From Pseudomonadota bacterium (GTDB lineage Bacteria; Pseudomonadota; Gammaproteobacteria; Burkholderiales; Burkholderiaceae_C): a stretch of 64,000 bases of DNA. Both the position numbers and the translations under genes were made by a program. The DNA is taken from NCBI GenBank assembly GCA_020161775.1, contig JAIUOW010000006.1:165240-229239 (forward strand), given 5' to 3'. Positions within the stretch are counted from its first letter, which is position 1, and each line of letters starts with the position of its first letter. Shown here in pieces: positions 24,687 to 31,108 of this stretch. Below the pieces are notes generated by a model. It searched no databases. It saw only the letters and a program-made list of their open reading frames with translations, and was not told the origin of the DNA.

Positions 24687-24687
24687 C

Positions 24688-24984
24688 ATGCAGGTCGCCG
24701 CCGCCACCACTACCTACCTGCCCGCGCGCCAGTCGCAGGCAGATGCCGACCGCTTCTGGGCTACCCAGGAGTGGAAAAAGTACGTCGTCACGCTGGAGTG
24801 CGGGCCGCAGCGCGCGAAGCTGTCTGAGACGCGCTACGTCACGGCGCGCACGCAGGCGCTCGCAATCAAGGCCGCCAAGCGAAACGCGATGCGGGTCAAG
24901 AAGCCCACCCACGTGCAGTGCCGCTACGCCACCGCCCAAGACCTGGGCTGTGTGCAGGTCGTTCGCCAGGAGAAGCCGCTATGA
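24688..24984 (+). CDS. Early phage protein, unknown
   Basis: The 98-residue protein (MQVAAATTTYLPARQSQADA) is basic (WKKYVVTLE, KAAKRNAMRVKKPT) and could bind nucleic acid. It follows the previous stop by one base and overlaps the next start by 4 bp. No family is recognised. Confidence 0.5.
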   Translation: MQVAAATTTYLPARQSQADADRFWATQEWKKYVVTLECGPQRAKLSETRYVTARTQALAIKAAKRNAMRVKKPTHVQCRYATAQDLGCVQVVRQEKPL

Positions 24985-25286
24985 ACTGCAAGCCCGATCA
25001 AATGGCCTGGATCGTCGTGCCCAAGGATCAGTGCCGACGCGGTGTCGAGCAGCTCAACGGTCGGATAGTTCGAACCATACGTCTGTTGCCGGGCGCTCCT
25101 GTGGCCACCTGGGAAGTGACGCCCGAACAGCAGGTCCACTTCACAGCTCGTGGTGTCGATCCCTTCGGCCGCGTGCTGGAACCTGGCGATATCGGCGTAT
25201 GCGAAGGCATTCCTGATCACTACCTGCGCCCCTTTGACCCTGACAGCGAGCCTGAGCCCGTGGTGCGCGAACTGGAGGCCGCGTGA
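24981..25286 (+). CDS. Early phage protein, unknown
   Basis: From ATG 24981 the 101-residue protein (MNCKPDQMAWIVVPKDQCRR) reads like a small beta fold: it has paired hydrophobic strands (RIVRTIRLLPGAPVATWEV) and ends with an acidic tail. It overlaps both neighbours. The function is unknown. Confidence 0.5.
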   Translation: MNCKPDQMAWIVVPKDQCRRGVEQLNGRIVRTIRLLPGAPVATWEVTPEQQVHFTARGVDPFGRVLEPGDIGVCEGIPDHYLRPFDPDSEPEPVVRELEAA

Positions 25287-25660
25287 TGCTTAAGCGAGCC
25301 TGCGATGCCAATCACTGTGGAGTGCCCACCGATTCAAGCAAGGGCATGTGCCCGCATCACTGGCGCATGGTGCCTCTGGACGTTCAGCGGCGCATATACG
25401 CCGCCGCCCGCAAGTTCACCACCTCGGCCGAGCGCCTTTCCAGCGTCGAGTTCTTGGAGGCCTGGGCCGATGCGGTTGAGTTCGTCGCCATGCAGGAGGG
25501 CAGGCTTACTCGCAACGCTTACCGCAATTTGGCCAATTGGACGAAGCGCCGGGCGCTCACCACTGCAGCGCCATCACTCAAAAAGACCGGCCAATCGGGT
25601 GATGGCCTGTCTCTCCGAAGCAGTATCACTCGCCCGCAAATACCGAAAGCACCACTATGA
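25286..25660 (+). CDS. Early phage protein with Cys/His N-terminus, upstream of DGR
   Basis: The 124-residue protein (MLKRACDANHCGVPTDSSKG) has a small putative zinc site: C-x4-C, then GMCPHHW. This N-terminal pattern recurs in phage proteins of Burkholderiales. The remainder is helical with a basic end. Its stop overlaps the start of the first DGR target gene (ATGA), so the DGR is read from the same early transcript. Confidence 0.55.
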   Translation: MLKRACDANHCGVPTDSSKGMCPHHWRMVPLDVQRRIYAAARKFTTSAERLSSVEFLEAWADAVEFVAMQEGRLTRNAYRNLANWTKRRALTTAAPSLKKTGQSGDGLSLRSSITRPQIPKAPL

Positions 25661-26274
25661 ACATGAAAGAAGGTTTCCCCACCACACCCGGCACGCCCTA
25701 CGGAGGCGGCTTCTACGACGGCCCCATCGTCCTTGGCAACGAGGTGTGGGGCCAGGTCAGTGCCCCCAAGGCGCAAGGTCAGATCACCGGCATCTGGATG
25801 CCAAAGAGCAGCAACGTCATCGGGGCCACAAGCTACGTTGACGGCCTGGCCAACACCCGCGCAATGGCGGACGCGGGCAGTCCCATCGCGCAGCAGGCTC
25901 TGGCTTGCCGCATCGCGGGCTTTGACGACTGGCACATCGGGGCACGGGACCAGGTGGAGCTGCAGTACCGGCACCACAAGCCCACCAAGCAGATGAACGC
26001 CGGCAACTTCCGCGACGGTGACAACCCGAGCAGTTACCCGGCCGGCTATCGCTACAGCAGCGACATGCCGCTCCAAACGCTGGACCCGCTGTTTCAAGAG
26101 GACGGTGTCGAGGCATTTGAACCGATGGGCTATTGGACAAGCACGCAGTACTCGGCCTACTACGCCTGGTCTCAGCTCTTCTACTACGGCGGCCAGCACC
26201 TCAACGCCAAGAGCTGGGAGCTGGGCGTCAAGTTCGTCCGCAGATTCTTCATCGGTCATTTGACCCTTCGGTAA
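25657..26274 (+). CDS. DGR target protein 1 (C-type-lectin/DUF1566-like variable protein)
   Basis: The 205-residue protein has no signal peptide or membrane helix. The C-terminal domain has the DUF1566/formylglycine-type pattern found in many DGR targets: FDDWHIGARDQVELQ, then YWTSTQ, the VR, and LGVKFVRRF. VR1 covers residues about 163-197. Relative to the template the variable residues are N-to-Y, Y-to-S, N-to-L, N-to-Y twice, N-to-G, N-to-H, N-to-L and D-to-A. The residues after the VR (FIGHLTLR) are unique. It is expected to bind a changing ligand; the ligand is unknown. Confidence 0.93.
   Translation: MNMKEGFPTTPGTPYGGGFYDGPIVLGNEVWGQVSAPKAQGQITGIWMPKSSNVIGATSYVDGLANTRAMADAGSPIAQQALACRIAGFDDWHIGARDQVELQYRHHKPTKQMNAGNFRDGDNPSSYPAGYRYSSDMPLQTLDPLFQEDGVEAFEPMGYWTSTQYSAYYAWSQLFYYGGQHLNAKSWELGVKFVRRFFIGHLTLR
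26143..26247 (+). repeat. DGR variable repeat VR1
   Basis: This is a 105-bp repeat of the template at 27446-27550 with 12 substitutions, every one at a template adenine (A to T, C or G). The 3' part from GAGCTGGGAGCTGG onward is identical to the template. The homology begins at ACGCAG and ends at CAGATTC. Confidence 0.97.
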
Positions 26275-26281
26275 TTCATTG

Positions 26282-26307
26282 CCGGCGCGCAGCGCCGGTC
26301 GAAATTT
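26282..26307 (+). repeat. Hairpin repeat after VR1 (copy 1)
   Basis: A 7-bp stem CCGGCGC/GCGCCGG with a 3-nt loop GCA is followed by TCGAAATTT. The same 26 bp recur after VR2 at 26839-26864. Inverted repeats just downstream of VR stimulate homing in the Bordetella phage DGR, so a cruciform role is likely. As RNA it could also act as a weak terminator. Confidence 0.88.
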
Positions 26308-26322
26308 TTCAGGAGCACCGTT

Positions 26323-26838
26323 ATGCGCACTCTGACCGTCCCAAACTTTGCCGCCGCCGTCACCGGCCAGGGCGGCGTTCTCGGCCCGCTGATGCGCGCT
26401 GAGCCCAGCTCAGGCCAAGAGGACTACTTCATCATCGTGCCGACCGATCCGGCCAGCGTGATCGCCAAGATCGCCTATGGCGGCGAGGGCAAAACCACCA
26501 AGGGCGCGGACAGCGAATGGGACGGCCTGGCCAACACCCGCGCGCTGGCCACCAGCAAGACCAAACACCCTGCAGCGCGCGCTGCCGTTGAGCTGGTGAT
26601 TGACGGGCACCAGGACTTCTACCTGCCCGCCAGGCGTGAAGCACGCGTGCTGCAGGCCATGCTCCCTGAGCTGTTCTATCCAGCCGCCCAGTGGACCAGT
26701 ACGCAGTTCTCGGCCCACTACGCCTGGTCTCAGTACTTCAACTACGGCGACCAGTACTACGACGGCAAGAGCTGGGAGCTGGGCGTCAAGTTCGTCCGCA
26801 GATTGCCCCTTTCGTTCTTTAGCACTTCGGTCCTTTAA
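26323..26838 (+). CDS. DGR target protein 2 (C-type-lectin/DUF1566-like variable protein)
   Basis: The 171-residue protein has a good Shine-Dalgarno (AGGAG, seven bases before ATG). It shares DGLANTRA and the DFYLPARREARVLQAM motif layout with target 1. It ends in VR2 (about residues 127-161) plus a short unique tail (PLSFFSTSVL). Its N-terminus (MRTLTVPNFAAAVTGQGGVL) differs from target 1, so the two proteins share the display fold but not the attachment part. There is no export signal. Confidence 0.92.
   Translation: MRTLTVPNFAAAVTGQGGVLGPLMRAEPSSGQEDYFIIVPTDPASVIAKIAYGGEGKTTKGADSEWDGLANTRALATSKTKHPAARAAVELVIDGHQDFYLPARREARVLQAMLPELFYPAAQWTSTQFSAHYAWSQYFNYGDQYYDGKSWELGVKFVRRLPLSFFSTSVL
26701..26805 (+). 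repeat. DGR variable repeat VR2
   Basis: This is a 105-bp repeat of the template with 10 substitutions at template adenines (A to T, C or G). The only other difference is the final base (C to G), where homology ends. VR2 and VR1 differ from each other at many of these sites, so the two were diversified independently. Confidence 0.97.
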
Positions 26839-26864
26839 CCGGCGCGCAGCGCCGGTCGAAATTT
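26839..26864 (+). repeat. Hairpin repeat after VR2 (copy 2)
   Basis: This is identical over 26 bp to the repeat at 26282-26307 (stem CCGGCGC/GCGCCGG, loop GCA). It overlaps the stop of target 2 and ends five bases before the Avd start. Conservation of the hairpin after both variable repeats, but not of the surrounding sequence, points to function. Confidence 0.88.
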
Positions 26865-26868
26865 CAAA

Positions 26869-27273
26869 ATGACTCTCCACACCAAACTGGAAATCCACAA
26901 GGCCGCATACGCCTTACTGGGCCTGGCCACGGATGCGCAGGCGAACATGCGCAGGCCGTTCAACAGGTCGCTTGGTGTGCGAGTCCACGACGAATGCATC
27001 GCCTTGCTGGTGCTGATCGCCAAGATCAACGCCACCGAGCCCGGCGAGGCCCGCGTGCCGCTGATCGCGCACCTGCTGGAATGCATCGACGTGGTGAAGT
27101 TCCTGATGCGTATCTGCATCGACAAACAGCTGATCGCGCCGTCGATCTGGCAGCAGTCGAACAACACTCTACAAAGCCTCGGCAAGCAGGGCGGTGGGTG
27201 GCTAAAGTGGGAACGTCAGGTCAAAGACCAGCGCCGCGCTGCGGCGCACCACAGCAACGCGTCTGACGCATGA
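26869..27273 (+). CDS. avd: DGR accessory variability determinant (Avd-like)
   Basis: The 134-residue, all-helical, basic protein (MTLHTKLEIHKAAYALLGLA) sits between the target genes and the template repeat, as Avd does. Segments such as LVLIAKINATEPGEARVPLI and IDVVKFLMRICIDKQLI predict the four-helix bundle of Avd proteins. A barrel-shaped Avd pentamer binds the RT and template RNA in the Bordetella phage system. The C-terminus is rich in Lys, Arg and His. Confidence 0.88.
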   Translation: MTLHTKLEIHKAAYALLGLATDAQANMRRPFNRSLGVRVHDECIALLVLIAKINATEPGEARVPLIAHLLECIDVVKFLMRICIDKQLIAPSIWQQSNNTLQSLGKQGGGWLKWERQVKDQRRAAAHHSNASDA

Positions 27274-27445
27274 AAGTCAAGATTTTCATGCCTGTACGCT
27301 CTTTGAATCTGGTCCCGCCCCTGGCTCACGAGGCCACGGACAAGTGCGCAACGGATACCACTGGACAGCTTCAGCTTTGGTCCGGCACAGATACTCAGCT
27401 GATCGGCGAATGCCTTCGGCCGGGCGTCGTGGATAGCGGGAATCG

Positions 27446-27550
27446 ACGCAGTACTCGGCCAACTACGCCTGGTATCAGAACTTCAACAACGGCAACCAGA
27501 ACAACAACGACAAGAGCTGGGAGCTGGGCGTCAAGTTCGTCCGCAGATTC
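27446..27550 (+). repeat. DGR template repeat (TR)
   Basis: The 105-bp donor sequence includes eight AAC codons in the VR reading frame. AAC can change to many amino acids but never to a stop, the usual DGR design. TR is not translated in the target frame. It lies between avd and the RT gene, and its 3' end is followed within two bases by a perfect TGCCCC/GGGGCA hairpin (27553-27566). Confidence 0.97.
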
Positions 27551-27551
27551 A

Positions 27552-28658
27552 ATGCCCCTCGGGGCACCTTTTCAGGCCGGCGACCTGGCCCAGGCATTCC
27601 TGGACTGCCGCCGGCACAAGCGCAACACGCCCGCCTGGCAAGCCTTCGAAGCTGATTGCGAACGCCACTTGGTTGAGATCGAAGAAGAGCTGCGCGCGGG
27701 CACCTACCGGCCCGGCCCGAGCAACTGCTTTGTGGTGACGCACCCTAAGCCCCGTGAGGTATGGGCCGCCCAGCCCCGTGATCGCGTTGCCCACCACCTT
27801 CTCTACAACCACATCGCCCAGCGCTTCCACAACAGCTTTGAGGCCGCCAGCAGCGCATGCATTCCCGGTCGGGGCACGCTGTACGCGGCCAACCGGCTTG
27901 AGCACGACATCAGGTCGATCACGCGGAACTGGAAGCGGCCGGCCAGGTACCTCAAGTGCGACCTGTCGAACTTCTTTGTGTCGATAAAGAAGCCGGTCCT
28001 GCGCGAGCTGCTCGCCGAACGCATCACAGAACCGTGGTGGCTGTGGCTTGCCGAAACGATCCTCTTCCACGATCCGCGTACCGATGTGAGAGTCTGCAGC
28101 CCATCGCATGTACTGGCCTTGGTGCCGCCCCACAAGAGCCTGTTTAACGCGCCCGATGACGCGGGCTTGCCTATCGGCAACTTGTCGAGCCAGTTCTTCG
28201 CCAATGTCTTGTTGGACCCGCTGGACAAGTTCGTCAAGCACCAGCTTCGCTGCAAGCACTACATCCGGTACGTCGATGACTTCGTGCTGCTGCACGAAGA
28301 CCCGCAATGGCTCAGCGCAGCCCTTGCCAGGATCACCGCCTTTCTACCCGAGCGCCTGGAGCTGAACCTGAACCCCACAAAGACCATCCAGCAGCCCGTG
28401 GAGCGCGGGATCGACTTCGTGGGCCATGTGATCAAACCCTGGTGCCACACGACGCGCCGCAGGACATTAAACACGGCGCTGCGTCGGTTGGAGCACATGG
28501 AGCCCGGCGACGTGTTTTCCGTTGGCAATAGCTACCTTGGCTTGATGGGCCAGGCTCAGGAGAGCCACACCGACAGAGCGCGAATCTGTAACGCACTGCG
28601 CCGCCGTGGCCACGCCGTCAGCGGAGACCTTTCCAAAGCTCACAGGAGCGCTGCATGA
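27552..28658 (+). CDS. DGR reverse transcriptase
   Basis: From ATG 27552 the RT is 368 residues (MPLGAPFQAGDLAQAFLDCR). Motifs in order: RYLKCDLSNFF (Asp137), GLPIGNLSSQFFANV (the SSQ that marks DGR RTs, about 206-218) and YIRYVDDFVLL (YVDD at 240-243). It lacks maturase and endonuclease domains, so it is not a group II intron protein. The frame is open upstream to ATG 27270 through the TR, but that extension has low-complexity non-RT sequence. The start codon lies next to and partly in the 27553-27566 hairpin. Confidence 0.95.
   Translation: MPLGAPFQAGDLAQAFLDCRRHKRNTPAWQAFEADCERHLVEIEEELRAGTYRPGPSNCFVVTHPKPREVWAAQPRDRVAHHLLYNHIAQRFHNSFEAASSACIPGRGTLYAANRLEHDIRSITRNWKRPARYLKCDLSNFFVSIKKPVLRELLAERITEPWWLWLAETILFHDPRTDVRVCSPSHVLALVPPHKSLFNAPDDAGLPIGNLSSQFFANVLLDPLDKFVKHQLRCKHYIRYVDDFVLLHEDPQWLSAALARITAFLPERLELNLNPTKTIQQPVERGIDFVGHVIKPWCHTTRRRTLNTALRRLEHMEPGDVFSVGNSYLGLMGQAQESHTDRARICNALRRRGHAVSGDLSKAHRSAA
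27553..27566 (+). repeat. Hairpin at the TR/RT junction
   Basis: A perfect inverted repeat TGCCCC-TC-GGGGCA begins within the proposed RT start codon, two bases after TR. In the transcript it could fold and limit RT translation, or define the 3' end of the template RNA region used for priming. Both roles are inference. Confidence 0.6.
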
Positions 28659-28933
28659 ACCTGGGCGAACTCAACACTGAACTCTGGCTCTTCATGCTCC
28701 AGTCCGGCGACTGGTGGACGCCTCAAGAGCTGGACCGTCAGTTTGCATTCAAGCCCGGCACGACCTGGGAACGCTTGCACAGCATGGTGCGCCACGGCTC
28801 AGTGGCCAAGCGACAGGTTCAAGGTACCCGGTCGGTCAAGTTCGCTGTGACAGCCACTTGTCGCGTCCCACGCGGCATCGCGGTGGGCAAGGTACAGGTG
28901 CGCTATGTCCTGGAAGAGGAGCAGCACGCATGA
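28655..28933 (+). CDS. Early phage protein upstream of gemA, unknown
   Basis: The 92-residue protein (MNLGELNTELWLFMLQSGDW) has a winged-helix-like N-terminus (WTPQELDRQFAFKPGTTWERLHSM). It overlaps the RT stop and the gemA start by 4 bp each. This shows that the DGR is embedded in, not appended to, the early operon. Confidence 0.6.
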   Translation: MNLGELNTELWLFMLQSGDWWTPQELDRQFAFKPGTTWERLHSMVRHGSVAKRQVQGTRSVKFAVTATCRVPRGIAVGKVQVRYVLEEEQHA

Positions 28934-29364
28934 AGCCGCTATTGCGTACCGCCTCCGACAAGGCCGATCAACGGCGAAAGGAACTGGCACAGATCCACAT
29001 CGCCGTGGCCGCCCTCGCTTGGTCCGAAGCGGACTACCGGAACATCCTGCAGGCAAAGACGGGGCGAGCATCTGCCGGCGATCTGGACAGCACCGGCCGT
29101 AAGCGCTTCCTTGAGCACCTTCGCCAGTGTGGCTGGAAGCCCCAAGGAAATGGTCCGCGCCTGACCAAACAGCAGTGGCTGGTGCAGCGCCTCTGGAAAG
29201 ACCTCGGCCAGGCCGGCGCGCTTGAAGACAAGTCCGCCGCCGCACTCAACCGCTTCATCAAGGCCCAGGGCGGCCCGGATGAACTCCGCTTCCTCGGCAC
29301 CAGCCACGCCAGCCTGGTGATCGAAGCACTCAAGAGCTGGCTGCAGCGTGTGAAGACCAAATGA
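28930..29364 (+). CDS. gemA: GemA-like protein (Mu gp16 family, DUF1018)
   Basis: The 144-residue protein has the family pattern: KELAQIHIAVAALAWSEADY, RNILQAKTGRASAGDLDSTG, then LEHLRQCGWKP and LTKQQWLVQRLWKDLGQAGA. Mu GemA (gp16) affects host gene expression and DNA supercoiling. The start at 28930 overlaps the preceding stop. Confidence 0.85.
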   Translation: MKPLLRTASDKADQRRKELAQIHIAVAALAWSEADYRNILQAKTGRASAGDLDSTGRKRFLEHLRQCGWKPQGNGPRLTKQQWLVQRLWKDLGQAGALEDKSAAALNRFIKAQGGPDELRFLGTSHASLVIEALKSWLQRVKTK

Positions 29365-30131
29365 GTGCGGCACGGATTGTTTGCCAGTTCAGCTGCGGCG
29401 CCGCATCAGCGGTGGCTACCAAGCTCGCCTTAGCGCAGTACACGGGCAAACACAAGGTTGAAATCATCAACGCCTTCATCAAGCAGGAGCACGAGGACAA
29501 TCGCCGCTTCCTGGGTGACTGCGAACGCTGGTTTGAACGGCCGATCACCCAGCTGCGCAACGACAAGTACGACGGTGACATCGTGAAGGTGTTCCGGCTG
29601 CGCCAATTCATCAAGGGCCCGCGCGGCGCCATTTGCACCGTGGAGTTGAAGCGCAAGCTGCTGGACCGCTGGAAGCAGCCCAGCGACGTGATCGTGTTTG
29701 GCTTCACCGCCGAAGAAGAAGATCGCTGGGAAGATTGGATGCAGGCCAATCCGGGCCGTATCGCCCTTGCGCCCCTCGTGACGGCGGGCTTGACGAAAGA
29801 GGACTGCAAGGCAATGGTGCTGCGCGCCGGCATCCGCCTGCCGGTGATGTACGAGTTGGGATACGACAACGCCAACTGCAAAGGTTGTGTGAAGGGCGGC
29901 GAAGGCTACTGGCGCGCCATCCGGCACGACTTCCCCGGGGAGTTCGAGTCAATTTGCCTGGTGCAGGACGAGCTAGGCCCTGGGTCGTGGTTCCTGCGGT
30001 ATCGCAGCGGTCCGAAGAAGGATCAGCGTTTCCCGTTGCGCGACCTACCAGACGGTCCGATCGTGCGGAACGAGGGGCTTCCTAGCTGCAGCTTCTTCTG
30101 CGAAATGGCCGAGCAGGACTACGCGGCATGA
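29361..30131 (+). CDS. PAPS-reductase-like (adenine nucleotide alpha hydrolase fold) protein
   Basis: The 256-residue protein has a PP-loop variant near the start (VCQFSCGAASAVATKLAL) and a Cys-containing region further on (DNANCKGCVKGGEGYWRAIR). Phage homologues of phosphoadenosine phosphosulfate reductase are common but their substrates are mostly unknown. Placement between gemA and the mor-like gene is unusual. Sulfur metabolism, DNA modification or defence-related roles are all possible. Confidence 0.75.
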   Translation: MSAARIVCQFSCGAASAVATKLALAQYTGKHKVEIINAFIKQEHEDNRRFLGDCERWFERPITQLRNDKYDGDIVKVFRLRQFIKGPRGAICTVELKRKLLDRWKQPSDVIVFGFTAEEEDRWEDWMQANPGRIALAPLVTAGLTKEDCKAMVLRAGIRLPVMYELGYDNANCKGCVKGGEGYWRAIRHDFPGEFESICLVQDELGPGSWFLRYRSGPKKDQRFPLRDLPDGPIVRNEGLPSCSFFCEMAEQDYAA

Positions 30132-30526
30132 AGAACTGGGCCGATCTTTCCACGAACCTGCTGCCCAAGCTGCTGCAGGACTTTGTGCGCCTGATCGGCC
30201 TGCAGGCCACCATGCTGCTCGTTGAGCGGTTCGGTGGCCTGCGTATCTACATCCCGCTTCACCCCACGCCGGAGCATCACTTCGCGCAGCTGATTGGCTT
30301 TGACAACCTGGTCAAGCTGGCCGGTGAATTTGGGCGCGAAACGCACTTCGAACTGCCGAAAGCTCAGCAGGCGCTGCTGGCTGTTCGCAATGCCAAGATG
30401 CGGTCGGAATACGGCCCAAAGTCGCTCCGCGTTCTAGCCGCAGAGTACAAGCTCACCGAGCGCCAGGTGACGCGGATCGTCGGCGCCGACATACCCAACG
30501 ATGTCCAACCGGCGCTGTTCGAGTAG
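30128..30526 (+). CDS. mor: Mor/C-family transcription activator
   Basis: The 132-residue protein matches the Mor family: an N-terminal dimerisation region (LSTNLLPKLLQDFVRLIGLQ, then LRIYIPLHP) and a C-terminal helix-turn-helix (YGPKSLRVLAAEYKLTERQVTRIV). In Mu, Mor and C activate middle and late promoters. No second (C-like) gene follows, so this single protein may activate the leftward late genes 15-30 kb away. It is the last early gene. Confidence 0.88.
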   Translation: MKNWADLSTNLLPKLLQDFVRLIGLQATMLLVERFGGLRIYIPLHPTPEHHFAQLIGFDNLVKLAGEFGRETHFELPKAQQALLAVRNAKMRSEYGPKSLRVLAAEYKLTERQVTRIVGADIPNDVQPALFE

Positions 30527-30657
30527 AATCCGGTCACCGTCCGACGTAAGCATTGATCGGCACAAGCGATGCCCCGGTCCCGCCGGGAGATGGTGGTTAG
30601 CCAGGCCACACATACGAACGGTCACAACGCCCAGCCCTGCTGGGCGTTGTGCTTTCT
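30524..30657 (+). ncRNA. Candidate small structured RNA with its own terminator
   Basis: TAGAAT at 30524-30529 is a possible -10 box; no good -35 is visible, as expected for an activator-dependent promoter. The ~120-nt stretch after it can form several stems (for example CCCGG/CCGGG near 30575-30590). It ends in a strong terminator: a 12-bp perfect stem CACAACGCCCAG/CTGGGCGTTGTG (30623-30651) with CTTTCT after it. It is non-coding in all frames that I checked. It may instead simply be the 3' end of the early transcript. Confidence 0.35.
30623..30657 (+). terminator. Rho-independent terminator of the early operon
   Basis: A 12-bp perfect stem with the loop CCCTG is followed by CTTTCT. It closes the rightward early operon about 100 bp after the mor-like gene. 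Confidence 0.85.
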
Positions 30658-30663
30658 GGCGTT

Positions 30664-30851
30664 AGTTAAAGTCGGACGCGCCGTCGATCAATGTCCGACT
30701 TTAACCATCCTGCGTCCACGAATTCTGCGTCCGAGTTCGCGAACTCGGACGTTTGCAAGCCGCCGACGCAAATCGCTGCAAACCCGCGTGGCACAAAGGA
30801 AAAGTGAAGTCGGACACGAAAAACCGTCCGAGTTCCGAACGTCCGAGTTCA
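30664..30851. repeat. Cluster of seven GAA(C/G)TCGGAC repeats near the inferred prophage right end
   Basis: Copies of GTCCGA(G/C)TT or its complement lie at 30668, 30693, 30730, 30741, 30806, 30826 and 30841. Two form a 13-bp inverted repeat (30665-30677 with 30693-30705) and two form a perfect 24-bp palindrome (30728-30751). An eighth short match lies at 30539. They may be transposase binding sites of the right end or sites for a regulator. The rest of the gap to 31277 has no clear gene. Confidence 0.65.
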
Positions 30852-31074
30852 GGGCGGGCTCAGCACAGGCGGCCAGCGCGGCGGCCGTGCGCCTGGCTGC
30901 GTTCCGTGGCCCTGATTCCCCAATGAAAGCGGCCCGTGGGGCGCACGAACCGATCCGGCCCATGATCCGCCCGCCGAAGGCCAGCTGACGCCCGCCAGGG
31001 CCTGTTTTGGCCCCACGGTAGCCCATTTGGTGCCAAAGCCGATCAGCCGGGCCGGAGTCCTACAATCCCCCGCA

Positions 31075-31108
31075 GGCCCGCGCCAAATAAGGCGAGGGCC
31101 GTTTTTTC
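31075..31108 (+). terminator. Rho-independent terminator in the gap beyond the mor-like gene
   Basis: The imperfect stem GGCCCGCGCC/GGCGAGGGCC (one mismatch) with an AAATAA loop is followed by GTTTTTTC. The AATAAGG context and a CTTTAACTC immediately after resemble other phage intergenic sequence, so the prophage may extend to about 31115. Confidence 0.6.

Larger units (their letters stand above)
25657..28658 (+). other. Diversity-generating retroelement (DGR) cassette
   Basis: The cassette reads: target 1 with VR1, target 2 with VR2, Avd-like gene, template repeat, reverse transcriptase, all on the plus strand. TR (27446-27550) aligns without gaps to VR1 and VR2 over 105 bp. The 12 VR1 differences and the 10 VR2 differences before the last base all fall on adenines of TR, which has 32 adenines. 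The last ~38 bp of all three repeats are nearly constant, as expected for the IMH-like end. This adenine-specific pattern is diagnostic of DGR mutagenic homing. Confidence 0.97.

Noticed and set aside
27270-27551. N-terminal extension of the DGR RT through the template repeat
   Set aside because: The extension is low-complexity Ser/Thr/Arg sequence produced by reading TR out of the VR frame. Known DGR RTs begin near the RT domain, so 27552 is preferred.
27552-28658. RT as a group II intron or retron protein
   Set aside because: There is no maturase or HNH domain and no intron domain V nearby. The SSQ motif and the adjacent TR/VR set identify a DGR.
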